Positions 41,924 through 51,024 of a stretch of DNA of 64,000 nucleotides are shown one piece after another. The stretch comes from an uncultured Shimia sp. (GTDB taxonomy: Bacteria; Pseudomonadota; Alphaproteobacteria; Rhodobacterales; Rhodobacteraceae). The stretch is taken from positions 1-64,000 of the forward strand of contig CALCOY010000035.1 in NCBI GenBank assembly GCA_937897325.1. The letters run 5' to 3'. The position numbers were made by a program, and so were the translations under genes. The notes under the pieces were generated by a model, which searched no databases, had not been told where the DNA came from, and saw nothing but the letters and a program-made list of their open reading frames with translations. Positions within the stretch are counted from its first letter, which is position 1, and each line of letters begins with the position of its first letter.

Positions 41924-44137
41924 TCAACGTTTCTTCCGCCGCTTCACGTTTCCGCCGCGCTGACCGGCGCGTCCGGCGGTTGAGCGACCAGAGGCCTTTT
42001 GCACGTCGTCCACTGCCTTTTCGACAGCATACTGGCGGGCCATCGGGTCGTCGGCGATGGCCAGATCGACGGTTTCCAGGCGCTTGATCTCGTCCCGCAG
42101 TCGCGCCGCTTCTTCGAATTCCAGATTCTCGGCGGCTTTGCGCATGTCGTCCCGCATGCCCTCCAGCACCGCCTGCAGGTTCGATCCGGCCTTGGCGTCG
42201 TCGATCTGGGCGGTTACGCGGTTCATGTCCACATCGCCCTGATAGAGGCCTGCCAGCACGTCCTCGACATTCTTTTTGACCGTCTCCGGCGTGATCCCAT
42301 GTTCCTCATTGTAGGCCATCTGCTTGGCGCGGCGGCGGTTGGTTTCGGCCAGCGCGCGCTCCATCGAGCCGGTGACCTTGTCGGCATACATGATGACCCG
42401 GCCATCGGCGTTCCGCGCGGCCCGTCCGATCGTCTGAACCAGCGATGTTTCAGAGCGCAGGAACCCTTCCTTGTCCGCGTCTAGGATCGCGACGAGGCCA
42501 CATTCGGGGATGTCGAGACCTTCGCGCAAGAGGTTGATCCCGATCAGCACGTCGAACGCCCCAAGCCGCAGGTCGCGCAGGATTTCGATGCGCTCGAGCG
42601 TGTCGATGTCAGAGTGCATGTAGCGTACGCGGATGCCCTGTTCATGCATGTATTCGGTCAGGTCTTCTGCCATACGCTTGGTCAGCGTTGTGCAAAGCGT
42701 GCGGTAGCCGTCGGCGGCGACCTTGCGCACCTCGTCCAGAAGGTCATCGACCTGCATGGAAACCGGGCGGATTTCGACCTGTGGATCCAATAGGCCGGTG
42801 GGGCGAATGACCTGTTCCGTAAAGACGCCGCCTGCCTGCTCGAGTTCCCAAGCTGCGGGGGTAGCTGAAACGAAGACCGATTGTGGGCGCATGGCGTCCC
42901 ACTCCTCGAACTTCAGGGGGCGGTTGTCCATGCAGGAGGGCAGGCGAAAGCCATGCTCGGCCAGGGTGAACTTTCGCCGGTAGTCCCCTTTGTACATACC
43001 ACCGATCTGCGGGACAGAGACGTGGGACTCGTCGGCGAAGACGATCGCGTTGTCCGGGATGAATTCGAAGAGCGTGGGTGGCGGCTCGCCGGGGGCGCGG
43101 CCAGTAAGATAGCGCGAGTAGTTCTCGATCCCGTTGCAGACGCCTGTGGCCTCCAGCATTTCCAGATCGAAGTTTGTCCGCTGTTCCAGCCGCTGCGCCT
43201 CAAGCAGTTTGCCCTCGCTTACCAGTTGGTCGAGCCTGATCTTCAGCTCTTTCTTAATGCCAACGATGGCCTGGTTCATCGTTGGCTTTGGCGTCACGTA
43301 ATGGGAATTGGCGTAAACACGGATGCGTTCCATGTTGGTGTGCTTTTCGCCGGTCAGTGGATCGAATTCCGTGATGCTTTCCAGCTCTTCCCCGAAGAAG
43401 GACAGTTTCCAGGCACGATCTTCAAGGTGGGCAGGGAAAATCTCAAGGCTGTCGCCGCGCACGCGGAAGGAGCCACGCTGGAACGCCTGATCGTTACGGC
43501 GGTATTGCTGGGCCACAAGATCGGCCATGATCTGACGCTGGTCGTACATGTTGCCGACCTTCAGGTCCTGCGTCATGGCTCCGTAGGTTTCGACCGAGCC
43601 GATACCGTAGATGCAGGACACAGACGCCACGATCACCACGTCATCGCGTTCGAGCAAGGCACGCGTGGCCGAATGGCGCATGCGGTCGATCTGTTCGTTG
43701 ATCTGGCTTTCCTTCTCGATGTACGTGTCTGACCGGGGAACATACGCTTCGGGCTGATAGTAGTCGTAGTAGCTGACGAAATACTCCACCGCGTTCTCCG
43801 GAAAGAAGCCTTTGAACTCCCCGTACAACTGAGCGGCAAGTGTCTTGTTCGGGGCAAGGATAATCGCGGGGCGTTGCGTTTCCTCGATCACTTTCGCCAT
43901 CGTATAGGTCTTGCCTGTGCCGGTGGCTCCAAGAAGGACTTGATCACGCTCACCATCCGCGACGTTGTCAGCCAGTTCCTTGATCGCCGTCGGTTGGTCG
44001 CCTGCCGGTTTGAATTCGGTGTGCATGACCAAAGGTTTGCCCCCCTCCAGCTTGAGACGGGCCCGCACATCTTCGGCCGGGTTGGCCAGGGCAGTTTCGG
44101 ATTTGTCGGAATGGGTATAGGGCATCGGCGAACTCAC
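41924..44137 (-). CDS. uvrB: excinuclease ABC subunit B
   Basis: The 737-residue UvrB helicase-like damage verifier of nucleotide excision repair. Walker [14 protein letters not shown], the beta-hairpin tyrosines ([15 protein letters not shown]), motif [19 protein letters not shown] and the QTIGRAARN motif are all seen. The C-terminal UVR domain ([12 protein letters not shown]) binds UvrC. GTG 44137 or ATG 44125 may start it. A LexA box lies 35 bases upstream, so it should be SOS-induced. uvrC is 7 kb away on the other strand. Confidence 0.96.
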   Translation of the reverse strand: MSSPMPYTHSDKSETALANPAEDVRARLKLEGGKPLVMHTEFKPAGDQPTAIKELADNVADGERDQVLLGATGTGKTYTMAKVIEETQRPAIILAPNKTLAAQLYGEFKGFFPENAVEYFVSYYDYYQPEAYVPRSDTYIEKESQINEQIDRMRHSATRALLERDDVVIVASVSCIYGIGSVETYGAMTQDLKVGNMYDQRQIMADLVAQQYRRNDQAFQRGSFRVRGDSLEIFPAHLEDRAWKLSFFGEELESITEFDPLTGEKHTNMERIRVYANSHYVTPKPTMNQAIVGIKKELKIRLDQLVSEGKLLEAQRLEQRTNFDLEMLEATGVCNGIENYSRYLTGRAPGEPPPTLFEFIPDNAIVFADESHVSVPQIGGMYKGDYRRKFTLAEHGFRLPSCMDNRPLKFEEWDAMRPQSVFVSATPAAWELEQAGGVFTEQVIRPTGLLDPQVEIRPVSMQVDDLLDEVRKVAADGYRTLCTTLTKRMAEDLTEYMHEQGIRVRYMHSDIDTLERIEILRDLRLGAFDVLIGINLLREGLDIPECGLVAILDADKEGFLRSETSLVQTIGRAARNADGRVIMYADKVTGSMERALAETNRRRAKQMAYNEEHGITPETVKKNVEDVLAGLYQGDVDMNRVTAQIDDAKAGSNLQAVLEGMRDDMRKAAENLEFEEAARLRDEIKRLETVDLAIADDPMARQYAVEKAVDDVQKASGRSTAGRAGQRGGNVKRRKKR

Positions 44138-44171
44138 TTTCAGCTTCTAGAGTTGACGTGATCCTCATGTT

Positions 44172-44186
44172 GTTCAAGGGCTGTTC
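44172..44186 (-). promoter_or_regulatory. LexA (SOS) box upstream of uvrB
   Basis: GTTC-N7-GTTC (read GAACAGCCCTTGAAC on the minus strand) is the alphaproteobacterial LexA site. It sits 35 bases before the uvrB start. Confidence 0.7.
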
Positions 44187-44321
44187 AAGCCCGCACTGTC
44201 AGAAATGGTCAGTAAGGCTCAGGCGTATCTGGAAACCGCTAAAGACCCGATATGGATCCCATCCGGGAGCACACTTCATGGCCTTGATATTTTGAGTGTC
44301 AACAACCGGGGATAGAGCGGC

Positions 44322-44335
44322 TTGATCTAGCTCAA
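44322..44335 (+). promoter_or_regulatory. FNR/FnrL-type operator upstream of small gene
   Basis: TTGATCTAGCTCAA differs from the FNR consensus TTGAT-N4-ATCAA at one base. It lies 50 bases upstream of ATG 44385, the usual class II activator distance once a promoter is allowed for. Confidence 0.6.
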
Positions 44336-44384
44336 GGTCGGATTCTCTGCACCATGGCATCTTCCCGTATATCGGGAGGATGAG

Positions 44385-44582
44385 ATGCCAAGAGACAGCT
44401 ATTTCAAGGAAGACGCTGTCCGGTACTACTGCTACGCAGTGAAAGAACCGGACCCGGTCGAAGAAACGCCGTGCAAGGCAACGAAGGAAAGCGTTGAGTG
44501 CTTCGTGAGTCAGATGGTTCTGCCAATGCTTGCCCAGAAGCTTGAAAGACGGCCGGGCGTCTTTGGCGGACGCAGTCAGTAA
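44385..44582 (+). CDS. small hypothetical protein under FNR-type control
   Basis: A 65-residue protein with GGGAGGATGAG before ATG 44385. It has three Cys (YYCYAVKEPD, ETPCKATKESVECF) and no membrane span. I do not recognise a family. The strong binding site and the FNR-like operator upstream support a real, oxygen-regulated gene. It ends within the last codons of the convergent EamA transporter gene (7-base overlap). Confidence 0.6.
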   Translation: MPRDSYFKEDAVRYYCYAVKEPDPVEETPCKATKESVECFVSQMVLPMLAQKLERRPGVFGGRSQ

Positions 44583-45556
44583 CGCGATTTTACCTCGGTA
44601 CGGGCCAACGCCTTGGCCTTTTGGTGTTCGCGCAGGAAGACGAACAGACCGGCCGCGAGGATCATCGTGATGCCGATCCATACCTCTATCATCGGCAGAT
44701 CGCCGAAGATCACGAAACCCCAGAAGACGGCAAGCGGCAGCCCCACATATTCGAAGGGTGCAACCGTGGCCGCATCGGCCAGTCGGTAGGCTTGGCTCAG
44801 GCTGTAGCCGATAATGCCTGCGTTGATGCCCAAACCCAAAAACACCCATTCGTCGCCCGGCTGTGGCCAGATCCAGGCGCGCAGCAGAAACTGAAGCGAT
44901 GCCGGGCTTTCGTCGGTCACAAGACGACCGTCTCCGGCGATCAGATAGAACCCCAGGGCCACGATGATGAAGGTGCTTTGGATGTATACCGCCATTGCAC
45001 TTGCCTTGCTTTCGACGCCCAGTTTGCGGGTGAGCACCTGGTTGAACGCGTAGGTCAGGGCGGACAGGACGGGCAACAACAGAACGAGCCGATTGACCTC
45101 AAGGGCGTCCGCCTCGGCCCATGGGCGCTGCATTATCAGCACACCCACAAAGCCGAAAATCACAGCACCGATCCGCAGCGGGCCGACTTTCTCACCCAGA
45201 ACCGGGATGGAAAGCAATGTGATGAAAAGCGGGGCGGCAAAGAACAATGCGGTTGCCTCTGCCAATGGCAATACTGCGATGGCCACAAAAAAGGTCATGT
45301 TGGACAGAACGATCAGGATCCCTCGCAACAGATGCAGACCGGGGTGACGGGTCTTGAGGATGCGCAAGCCGCCCTCAATCTGAACAAGGATCAGGCTGAA
45401 CAGGATGCCTATTGTGGAGCGCGCGAAAACGATTTGATGCAGCGGGTAGTCCCCGGACAATCGCTTGATCAGCATGTCATTGATGGAGATGCAGAAAACC
45501 CCAAGCAGGACGAAGAGAACGCCCAACGCAGCGCGATTTGAGGGGGCAGCAGTCAT
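44576..45556 (-). CDS. EamA/DMT family transporter
   Basis: A 326-residue membrane protein from ATG 45556 with ten predicted spans and two EamA repeats. ISINDMLIKRLSGDYPLHQI with FARSTIGILFSLILVQIEGG mark repeat one; PFEYVGLPLAVFWGFVIFGD marks the end of repeat two. RhaT/YdcZ-like metabolite exporters have this layout. The substrate is unknown. The C-terminal tail is basic and cytoplasmic (REHQKAKALARTE). Confidence 0.88.
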   Translation of the reverse strand: MTAAPSNRAALGVLFVLLGVFCISINDMLIKRLSGDYPLHQIVFARSTIGILFSLILVQIEGGLRILKTRHPGLHLLRGILIVLSNMTFFVAIAVLPLAEATALFFAAPLFITLLSIPVLGEKVGPLRIGAVIFGFVGVLIMQRPWAEADALEVNRLVLLLPVLSALTYAFNQVLTRKLGVESKASAMAVYIQSTFIIVALGFYLIAGDGRLVTDESPASLQFLLRAWIWPQPGDEWVFLGLGINAGIIGYSLSQAYRLADAATVAPFEYVGLPLAVFWGFVIFGDLPMIEVWIGITMILAAGLFVFLREHQKAKALARTEVKSRY

Positions 45557-45637
45557 GGGCAATGACTATCACGCATGCTGGCGCTGTCATCTGCAATCGG
45601 TTAGGCACATGCGAATTGCATTGACTTGGAGGCTAGC

Positions 45638-46150
45638 ATGCAGATGTCCGACAGCCGTCAGATCGCGGCCGATCCCCAAACGGTTTACGCGGCTCTTCTG
45701 GATCCTAGGGTTCTTCAGACCTGTGTCCCTGGCGCGACCGAGGTAACCGGCACCCCGGAAGACGGCTTTGAGGCGGTGGTTACCCAGAAAGTCGGCCCGG
45801 TGAAGGCGACCTTCAAAGGTCAGGTGAAGATGTCGGATCGGATGCCCGGTGAAAAGCTGACGATCAGCGGTGAGGGCAAGGGCGGTGCGGCCGGTTTTGC
45901 CAAGGGTGGCGCAGTGGTGACATTCGAAGCCTCTGAGCAGGGCACCGTGCTGACTTATGAAGTCGATGCGAAAGTCGGTGGCAAGCTCGCGCAGCTGGGC
46001 AGCCGGATCATCGACGGCTTTGCCAAGAAGATGGCCGATCAGTTCTTCTCAAATCTCCAGACCCATCTGGAAGGTCCTTCCGACGATGACGCGGAAGCAG
46101 AAGTAACCAAGACGTCGGGCTGGATGTCGAGGCTGACCGGCAAAAGCTGA
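45638..46150 (+). CDS. CoxG-like SRPBCC family protein
   Basis: A 170-residue START/SRPBCC-fold protein. MQMSDSRQIAADPQTVYAAL and LDPRVLQTCVPGATEVTG are the CoxG (carbon monoxide dehydrogenase subunit G) signature; GKLAQLGSRIIDGFAKKMAD is the C-terminal helix. CoxG recruits maturation factors of CO dehydrogenase to the membrane, but no cox genes are in this window. Many genomes carry orphan copies near other genes. GGAGG precedes ATG 45638. Confidence 0.8.
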   Translation: MQMSDSRQIAADPQTVYAALLDPRVLQTCVPGATEVTGTPEDGFEAVVTQKVGPVKATFKGQVKMSDRMPGEKLTISGEGKGGAAGFAKGGAVVTFEASEQGTVLTYEVDAKVGGKLAQLGSRIIDGFAKKMADQFFSNLQTHLEGPSDDDAEAEVTKTSGWMSRLTGKS

Positions 46151-46247
46151 CCCGCCTGTCTCCTTGCACATCGTTTTGTGCGCTTGCGCTCTGGCCTCTG
46201 CGCCTTTGGCGTTCTAGCTTTCGCGCCGAACCAATCTGGAAGTCCAC

Positions 46248-47177
46248 ATGCCTGCAGTTTTAAACATCCAAAACCTCCGCAAGGCCTATTCGGACGGTTT
46301 CGAAGCGCTCAAGAACATCGACCTCCAGATCGAAGAAGGCGAGATCTTTGCTCTTCTCGGCCCCAATGGCGCGGGCAAGACCACACTGATTTCGACGGTT
46401 TGCGGGATCACGACGCCCAGTTCGGGCAGCATTTCGGTGTCCGGGCATGACATTGCTGCCGATTTCCGGGCCGCGCGGCGGTTGATTGGTCTCGTGCCAC
46501 AAGAGATCGCGCTTGAGCCTTTCGAAAAGGTCATCAATACGGTCCGGTTTTCGCGTGGGTTGTTTGGAAAGCCCCGCAAGGATGCAGTGATCGAAGATAT
46601 TCTCAAGCGCCTCTCGCTCTGGGACAAACGTGACAATCAGGTGCGGGAATTGTCGGGCGGCATGAAGCGGCGCGTTTTGATCGCCAAGGCGCTCGCCCAT
46701 GAACCGCGGCTTCTGTTTCTGGACGAGCCGACGGCGGGTGTCGACGTGGAATTGCGCAAGGACATGTGGGATATCGTTGCCGATCTGAAACGGGACGGCG
46801 TGACGATCATTCTGACGACGCACTACATCGAAGAGGCAGAGGCGATTGCCGACCGCGTCGGAGTGATCGCCAAGGGAGAGATCCTGCTTGTCGAGGAAAA
46901 GGACCGTCTGATGCAGCAGATGGGCAAGAAAGAGCTTGAGGTACAATTGTCCGGCAGCCTCGACAGCATCCCCGGAGCTTTGGCGCATCACAACCTTCAA
47001 CTTGGCGCTGATGGCGCAAGCCTGATCTATGTCTACGACACCAATCAGGAACGGACAGGCATCACCAAACTGCTGAATGACGTGGCTGCGGCCGGTTTGA
47101 CGCTGCGCGATGTTGTGACACGTCAATCCAGCCTCGAAGACATCTTCGTGACCCTCGTGCGGGAGGATGCGGCATGA
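46248..47177 (+). CDS. ABC-2 type exporter ATP-binding protein
   Basis: A 309-residue ATPase with Walker [10 protein letters not shown], signature LSGGMKRRV, Walker [13 protein letters not shown] and His in [13 protein letters not shown]. The C-terminal regulatory part (about 220-309) resembles those of DrrA/NodI-type exporters. ATG overlaps nothing upstream. The stop overlaps the permease start (ATGA). The pair forms a simple exporter of lipid, polysaccharide or drug type. Confidence 0.9.
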   Translation: MPAVLNIQNLRKAYSDGFEALKNIDLQIEEGEIFALLGPNGAGKTTLISTVCGITTPSSGSISVSGHDIAADFRAARRLIGLVPQEIALEPFEKVINTVRFSRGLFGKPRKDAVIEDILKRLSLWDKRDNQVRELSGGMKRRVLIAKALAHEPRLLFLDEPTAGVDVELRKDMWDIVADLKRDGVTIILTTHYIEEAEAIADRVGVIAKGEILLVEEKDRLMQQMGKKELEVQLSGSLDSIPGALAHHNLQLGADGASLIYVYDTNQERTGITKLLNDVAAAGLTLRDVVTRQSSLEDIFVTLVREDAA

Positions 47178-47935
47178 ACTGGACCGCGATCCGCGCCATT
47201 TATATGTTTGAAATGGCAAGATTTTTCCGCACTCTGGCGCAAAGCTTTGTGTCGCCGGTCCTGTCGACATCGCTATACTTCGTCGTCTTCGGCGGAGCGA
47301 TCGGCAGCCGGATCGATGAAATTGACGGGGTCAGCTATGGCGCCTTCATCGTGCCCGGGCTGATCATGTTGACAGTGATGACCCAAAGTATCTCGAACGC
47401 ATCATTCGGCATCTATTTTCCGAAATTCATTGGCACGATCTACGAATTGCTGTCGGCACCCGTCAACTTCCTTGAGATCGTCATCGGCTACGTGGGTGCT
47501 GCGGCGACCAAGGCCTTGTTCATCGGCGTGATCATCCTGATCACCTCGTTCTTCTTCGTGGATATGAGCATCGCTCATCCGCTAGCCATGATCCTGTTCC
47601 TCGTGCTCACTTGTGTCAGCTTCGCGCTTTTTGGGTTCATCCTGGGGATCTGGGCAGGCAACTTCGAGCAGTTGCAGCTTGTGCCATTGCTGATCGTGAC
47701 ACCCTTGGTGTTTCTCGGGGGCTCTTTTTATTCAATCTCGATGTTGCCGCCGATCTGGCAGTCAATTTCGATGTTCAACCCAGTCGTCTATCTGATCTCT
47801 GGTTTCCGCTGGTCGTTCTATGGGTTGGCGGATGTTCCGATTGTCGCGTCGCTGCTTGCCATCGCGTTTTTTCTCGGGATCTGTCTCGCGGTGGTCTGGT
47901 GGATCTTCAAAACGGGCTGGCGCATTCGGCAATAG
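47174..47935 (+). CDS. ABC-2 type exporter permease
   Basis: A 253-residue integral membrane subunit with six spans. [18 protein letters not shown]-like entry (here [20 protein letters not shown]), [20 protein letters not shown] and [20 protein letters not shown] are the ABC-2 permease signature of the DrrB/NodJ/YadH group. It is coupled translationally to the ATPase gene. The substrate is unknown; the YadG/YadH pair is the closest named relative by look. Confidence 0.88.
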   Translation: MNWTAIRAIYMFEMARFFRTLAQSFVSPVLSTSLYFVVFGGAIGSRIDEIDGVSYGAFIVPGLIMLTVMTQSISNASFGIYFPKFIGTIYELLSAPVNFLEIVIGYVGAAATKALFIGVIILITSFFFVDMSIAHPLAMILFLVLTCVSFALFGFILGIWAGNFEQLQLVPLLIVTPLVFLGGSFYSISMLPPIWQSISMFNPVVYLISGFRWSFYGLADVPIVASLLAIAFFLGICLAVVWWIFKTGWRIRQ

Positions 47936-48016
47936 TCTGTTGCCTCTGCGCCCCATTCTGAACTCGTTTGCTGGCTGGCCTTGTTTGGTGTCGCCCCGAA
48001 TTCTACATGGGCCAGA

Positions 48017-48814
48017 ATGAAACGGTGGATCCCATTTTTGAAAGCCGACCCAACGGTGGCCGTGATACGGCTGCGCGGGGTCATTGCAAGCGGCAGTCGC
48101 GGTACGTTGTCCGATCAGGCGCTTGCCCCCATCCTTGAAAAGGCCTTCAGCCGCGGCAAGCCTGTGGCGGTTGCCTTGCAACTGAATTCACCCGGCGGCA
48201 GCCCTGTGCAATCCTCCCTCATCGGCTCGCGCATTCGGCGCTTGGCGGAAGAGAAAGAGATCCCGGTTTTCGCCTTTGTCGAGGATGTCGCAGCGTCTGG
48301 CGGGTATTGGATTGCTGCCGCCGCAGACGAGATCATCTGCGACGAAAGCTCTGTTGTGGGATCCATCGGGGTGATCTCATCAAGCTTCGGCGCGCATGAA
48401 CTCATAAATCGATACGGTATCGAACGGCGCGTCTACACTGCCGGGACATCAAAATCTCAACTTGACCCGTTCCGTCCAGAGAAGCCCGAGGACGTTGCCC
48501 GGCTGAAAACAATCCTTGAAGATCTGCACACCAACTTTATCGGTCATATCAAAGCCCGTCGGGGCGAAAAGCTGGCAGAGGGCGAAGATCTTTTCAACGG
48601 AGAATTCTGGCTGGCCCGCAAGGCGCAAGAGCTGGGGCTGATTGACGGGATTGGTCACCTGCAACCGACGATGAAAGAGCGCTTTGGAGAAAAGGTAAGG
48701 TTCCGCAACTACGGGGTGAAGAGGCCGTTTTTCGAACGCTTTGGCGCACAGCTAATGCATGATGCTGTCGGTGCCGTCGAAGAACGCGCGGCCTACGCGC
48801 AGTTCGGGCTGTAG
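48017..48814 (+). CDS. S49 family signal-peptide-peptidase-like serine protease
   Basis: A 265-residue protein from ATG 48017 (MKRWIPFLKAD). VALQLNSPGGSPVQSSLI is the S49 nucleotide-like loop, Ser94 in VEDVAASGGYW is the catalytic Ser, and Lys146 in TAGTSKSQLDPF is the paired Lys. GELFNG-like (here EDLFNGEFWLARKAQELGLI) is the conserved C-terminal part. No membrane anchor is evident, so it is probably cytoplasmic, SppA/SohB-like in chemistry. The next gene starts 2 bases after its stop. Confidence 0.85.
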   Translation: MKRWIPFLKADPTVAVIRLRGVIASGSRGTLSDQALAPILEKAFSRGKPVAVALQLNSPGGSPVQSSLIGSRIRRLAEEKEIPVFAFVEDVAASGGYWIAAAADEIICDESSVVGSIGVISSSFGAHELINRYGIERRVYTAGTSKSQLDPFRPEKPEDVARLKTILEDLHTNFIGHIKARRGEKLAEGEDLFNGEFWLARKAQELGLIDGIGHLQPTMKERFGEKVRFRNYGVKRPFFERFGAQLMHDAVGAVEERAAYAQFGL

Positions 48815-48815
48815 C

Positions 48816-48977
48816 ATGATCCTGAAGATTGTTTCGTTGTTCTTGGTCTTCATGGTGATCCTCGCCATATTTGGTAAACTGCACTGGATCGGTGGGAAAC
48901 GGCTTGCGTCGGCCAAGTGCAGCAGATGCGGACGCTACCGCATAGGCAAAGGCCGCTGCGCCTGCGGTGGTAGCTAA
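48816..48977 (+). CDS. small membrane-anchored zinc-ribbon-like protein
   Basis: A 53-residue protein starting 2 bases after the S49 gene. Residues 2-20 form one span (ILKIVSLFLVFMVILAIFG), followed by a basic linker and CSRCGRYRIGKGRCACG, a Cys4-type ribbon. ATG 48816 is well placed for coupling, and its TAA overlaps the next ATG (TAATG). The family is unrecognised; it could guide the S49 peptidase or the antiporter. Confidence 0.65.
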   Translation: MILKIVSLFLVFMVILAIFGKLHWIGGKRLASAKCSRCGRYRIGKGRCACGGS

Positions 48978-49939
48978 TGGAGCAAATCACGCCGTGGCTT
49001 CTGAGCGGGCTTGGCCTTGTCATCCTGCTGTTGGCTGGCGATTCACTGGTGCGGGGCGCCGTCAATCTATCGCTGCGCCTCGGCGTGCCCGCGCTGATCG
49101 TAAGCTTGACGATCGTGGCTTTCGGTACCTCCGCGCCGGAGCTTCTGATCTCAATCCAGGCCATTCTGGATGATGCGCCGGGGCTGGCCCTTGGCAATGT
49201 GGTTGGGTCGAACACTGCCAACGTCCTTTTGGTTCTTGGTGTGCCCGCCCTTCTGGCCACGATGCACACATCGGAATGCGAGACACGCAAGACCTACAAT
49301 TTCATGATCTGCGCATCAGTGTTGTTCATAGCACTCGCTTTTCGTGGGGTGTTCGATTGGATTGCGGCCTGCGTGCTTCTGTTTGCACTGCTTATTGTGC
49401 TTGGCGACGCGTTCCGTGAGGCACATGGCCACCGTAAAGCATGTGCGAATGTCACGGCCGAGGACGAAGATGTCGAGGGAGCCGATCCAGACCTGCCTCT
49501 GTGGCGTATTCTTCTGTTCCTCGCGCTCGGGCTGATCGGTCTGCCGCTCGGGGCCGATCTGCTCGTCGACAATGCCACGATCATCGCAAAGACATACGGT
49601 GTCAGCGATACCGTAATAGGCCTGACGCTGGTCGCGATCGGCACATCGCTCCCCGAACTTGCGACAACCACTATGGCGGCCCTTCGCCGACAAGCCGATG
49701 TGGCGGTTGGTAACGTCATCGGATCGAACATGTTCAACCTGCTGGCCATTATCGGTGTAGCGTCACTGGTCGGGCCGATCAGTGTGGATCCCGAATTTCT
49801 GCGGGTCGATTTGTGGGTGATGCTTGGCGCCTCTGTTCTTCTGGTGCCGTTCGTCTACATGCGTCAGGACATCACCCGGTTGTGGGGCGTGCTGCTTACG
49901 GCCTTGTATGCAGGCTATCTGGCTCTGCTGCTGACCTGA
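48977..49939 (+). CDS. calcium/sodium antiporter (CaxA/YrbG family)
   Basis: A 320-residue membrane protein with ten or so spans and the two alpha-repeats of Ca/cation exchangers: IVAFGTSAPELLISIQAILD with GNVVGSNTANVLLVLG, and LVAIGTSLPELATTTMAAL with GNVIGSNMFNLLAIIG. The central acidic loop (ENVTAEDEDVEGADPD-like) regulates transport in related proteins. It is in an operon with the S49 and zinc-ribbon genes. Confidence 0.92.
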   Translation: MEQITPWLLSGLGLVILLLAGDSLVRGAVNLSLRLGVPALIVSLTIVAFGTSAPELLISIQAILDDAPGLALGNVVGSNTANVLLVLGVPALLATMHTSECETRKTYNFMICASVLFIALAFRGVFDWIAACVLLFALLIVLGDAFREAHGHRKACANVTAEDEDVEGADPDLPLWRILLFLALGLIGLPLGADLLVDNATIIAKTYGVSDTVIGLTLVAIGTSLPELATTTMAALRRQADVAVGNVIGSNMFNLLAIIGVASLVGPISVDPEFLRVDLWVMLGASVLLVPFVYMRQDITRLWGVLLTALYAGYLALLLT

Positions 49940-49957
49940 TACCACTGAAGGAGTGTT

Positions 49958-50740
49958 TTGATGCCCGTTGCACTTGTCACCGGCGCCGGAGCCCGTTTGG
50001 GCCAGGCAATGTCTGCTTACCTCGCCGGACGGGGGTATGATGTCGCGGTGCACTATTCCAGCTCAGCCCGCGGTGCCCAAGAGACTGTCGAAATGGTCGA
50101 AACCGCTGGGGCACGGGGCGTGGCACTCCAGGCGGATCTCTTGGACGAGGATGCCACGCAAGGACTTTTTCCCGCAGCGCTTAAGGCGCTTGGCGGGCCT
50201 ATCACTTGTCTGATCAACAATGCTTCGATCTTTGAACATGACGATATGGCCACAGCCACGCGAGAGAGTTGGAACAGACACCTTGAATCGAACCTACGTG
50301 CGCCTTTTGTCTTGACTCAGGCGATGTCAGCCCAAGGTCTTGCAGCCGGATCCGATGACGCAGACGAGCCGATTTCAACCGGTCTGATCGTGAACATGGT
50401 GGACCAGCGCGTGCTTAAACTGACGCCCGAATTCATGACTTACACGATCGCGAAAATGGGATTGTGGGCCATGACGCAGACCACGGCCCGCGCTTTGGCC
50501 CCCTCGATTCGCGTGAATGCGATCGGGCCTGGCCCGACCTTGCAAGGTAGCCGCCAAAGTTCTGAACACTTCGCGGCCCAACGTGCCGCCACGATCCTGG
50601 GACGTGGTGCGAATCCCTCTGACATCACGGCGGCTCTTGGCTACTTTCTCGATTCACCCGCGATTACAGGGCAGTTGTTGTGCGTGGATGGAGGTCAGCA
50701 TTTGGCTTGGGAGACGGCGGATGTCTTGGGCGTTGAGTGA
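49958..50740 (+). CDS. short-chain dehydrogenase/reductase (pteridine-reductase-like)
   Basis: A 260-residue SDR. VTGAGARLGQAMSAYLA is the TGxxxRLG dinucleotide motif (Arg favours NADPH), LINNASIFEHDD the NNAG-like strand, and YTIAK the catalytic YxxxK. INxxPGPTLQGSRQS-like (here GPTLQGSRQSSEHFA) is the loop seen in FolM/PTR1-type pteridine reductases. AAGGAG precedes the ATG. It ends 236 bases before uvrC. Confidence 0.88.
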   Translation: MMPVALVTGAGARLGQAMSAYLAGRGYDVAVHYSSSARGAQETVEMVETAGARGVALQADLLDEDATQGLFPAALKALGGPITCLINNASIFEHDDMATATRESWNRHLESNLRAPFVLTQAMSAQGLAAGSDDADEPISTGLIVNMVDQRVLKLTPEFMTYTIAKMGLWAMTQTTARALAPSIRVNAIGPGPTLQGSRQSSEHFAAQRAATILGRGANPSDITAALGYFLDSPAITGQLLCVDGGQHLAWETADVLGVE

Positions 50741-51024
50741 TTGCAGGCCAAAGTTTTGCACTCTTCGTCTGAGTGTTAAAAAACTGTTACCAAAAGCCCT
50801 GTGTTTTCAGTGTCTTGGGCCCTGTATAACTTTTTCCCTTTTGAAATCAGGAGCTTAAAAAGATGCCTAAAAAATAGGCAATGTAACGAAACCTCCGAAA
50901 AATAAGGAAAAATTGTTGCGCTCCAGAAGTTGCGCGCAGGTTTATCCACAAGAACGGTGGATTTCAAAAGGGTTGAATGAGGCGCAGACACGGTGCAGCC
51001 AAAACCAGAGATGATGCGAATCAA

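Noticed and set aside
44199-44849. 216-codon minus-strand open frame
   Set aside because: Runs out of frame through the EamA gene and opposite the small FNR-box gene; its His/Arg/Cys-rich translation is typical of a high-GC shadow frame.
45638-46150. CO-oxidation locus
   Set aside because: Only a CoxG-like gene is present; no coxMSL or maturation genes in the window, so CO dehydrogenase activity is not supported.
50942-50950. Perfect DnaA-box sequence TTATCCACA ahead of uvrC
   Set aside because: A single 9-mer with no further boxes, AT-rich unwinding element or replication genes nearby; not evidence for an origin.
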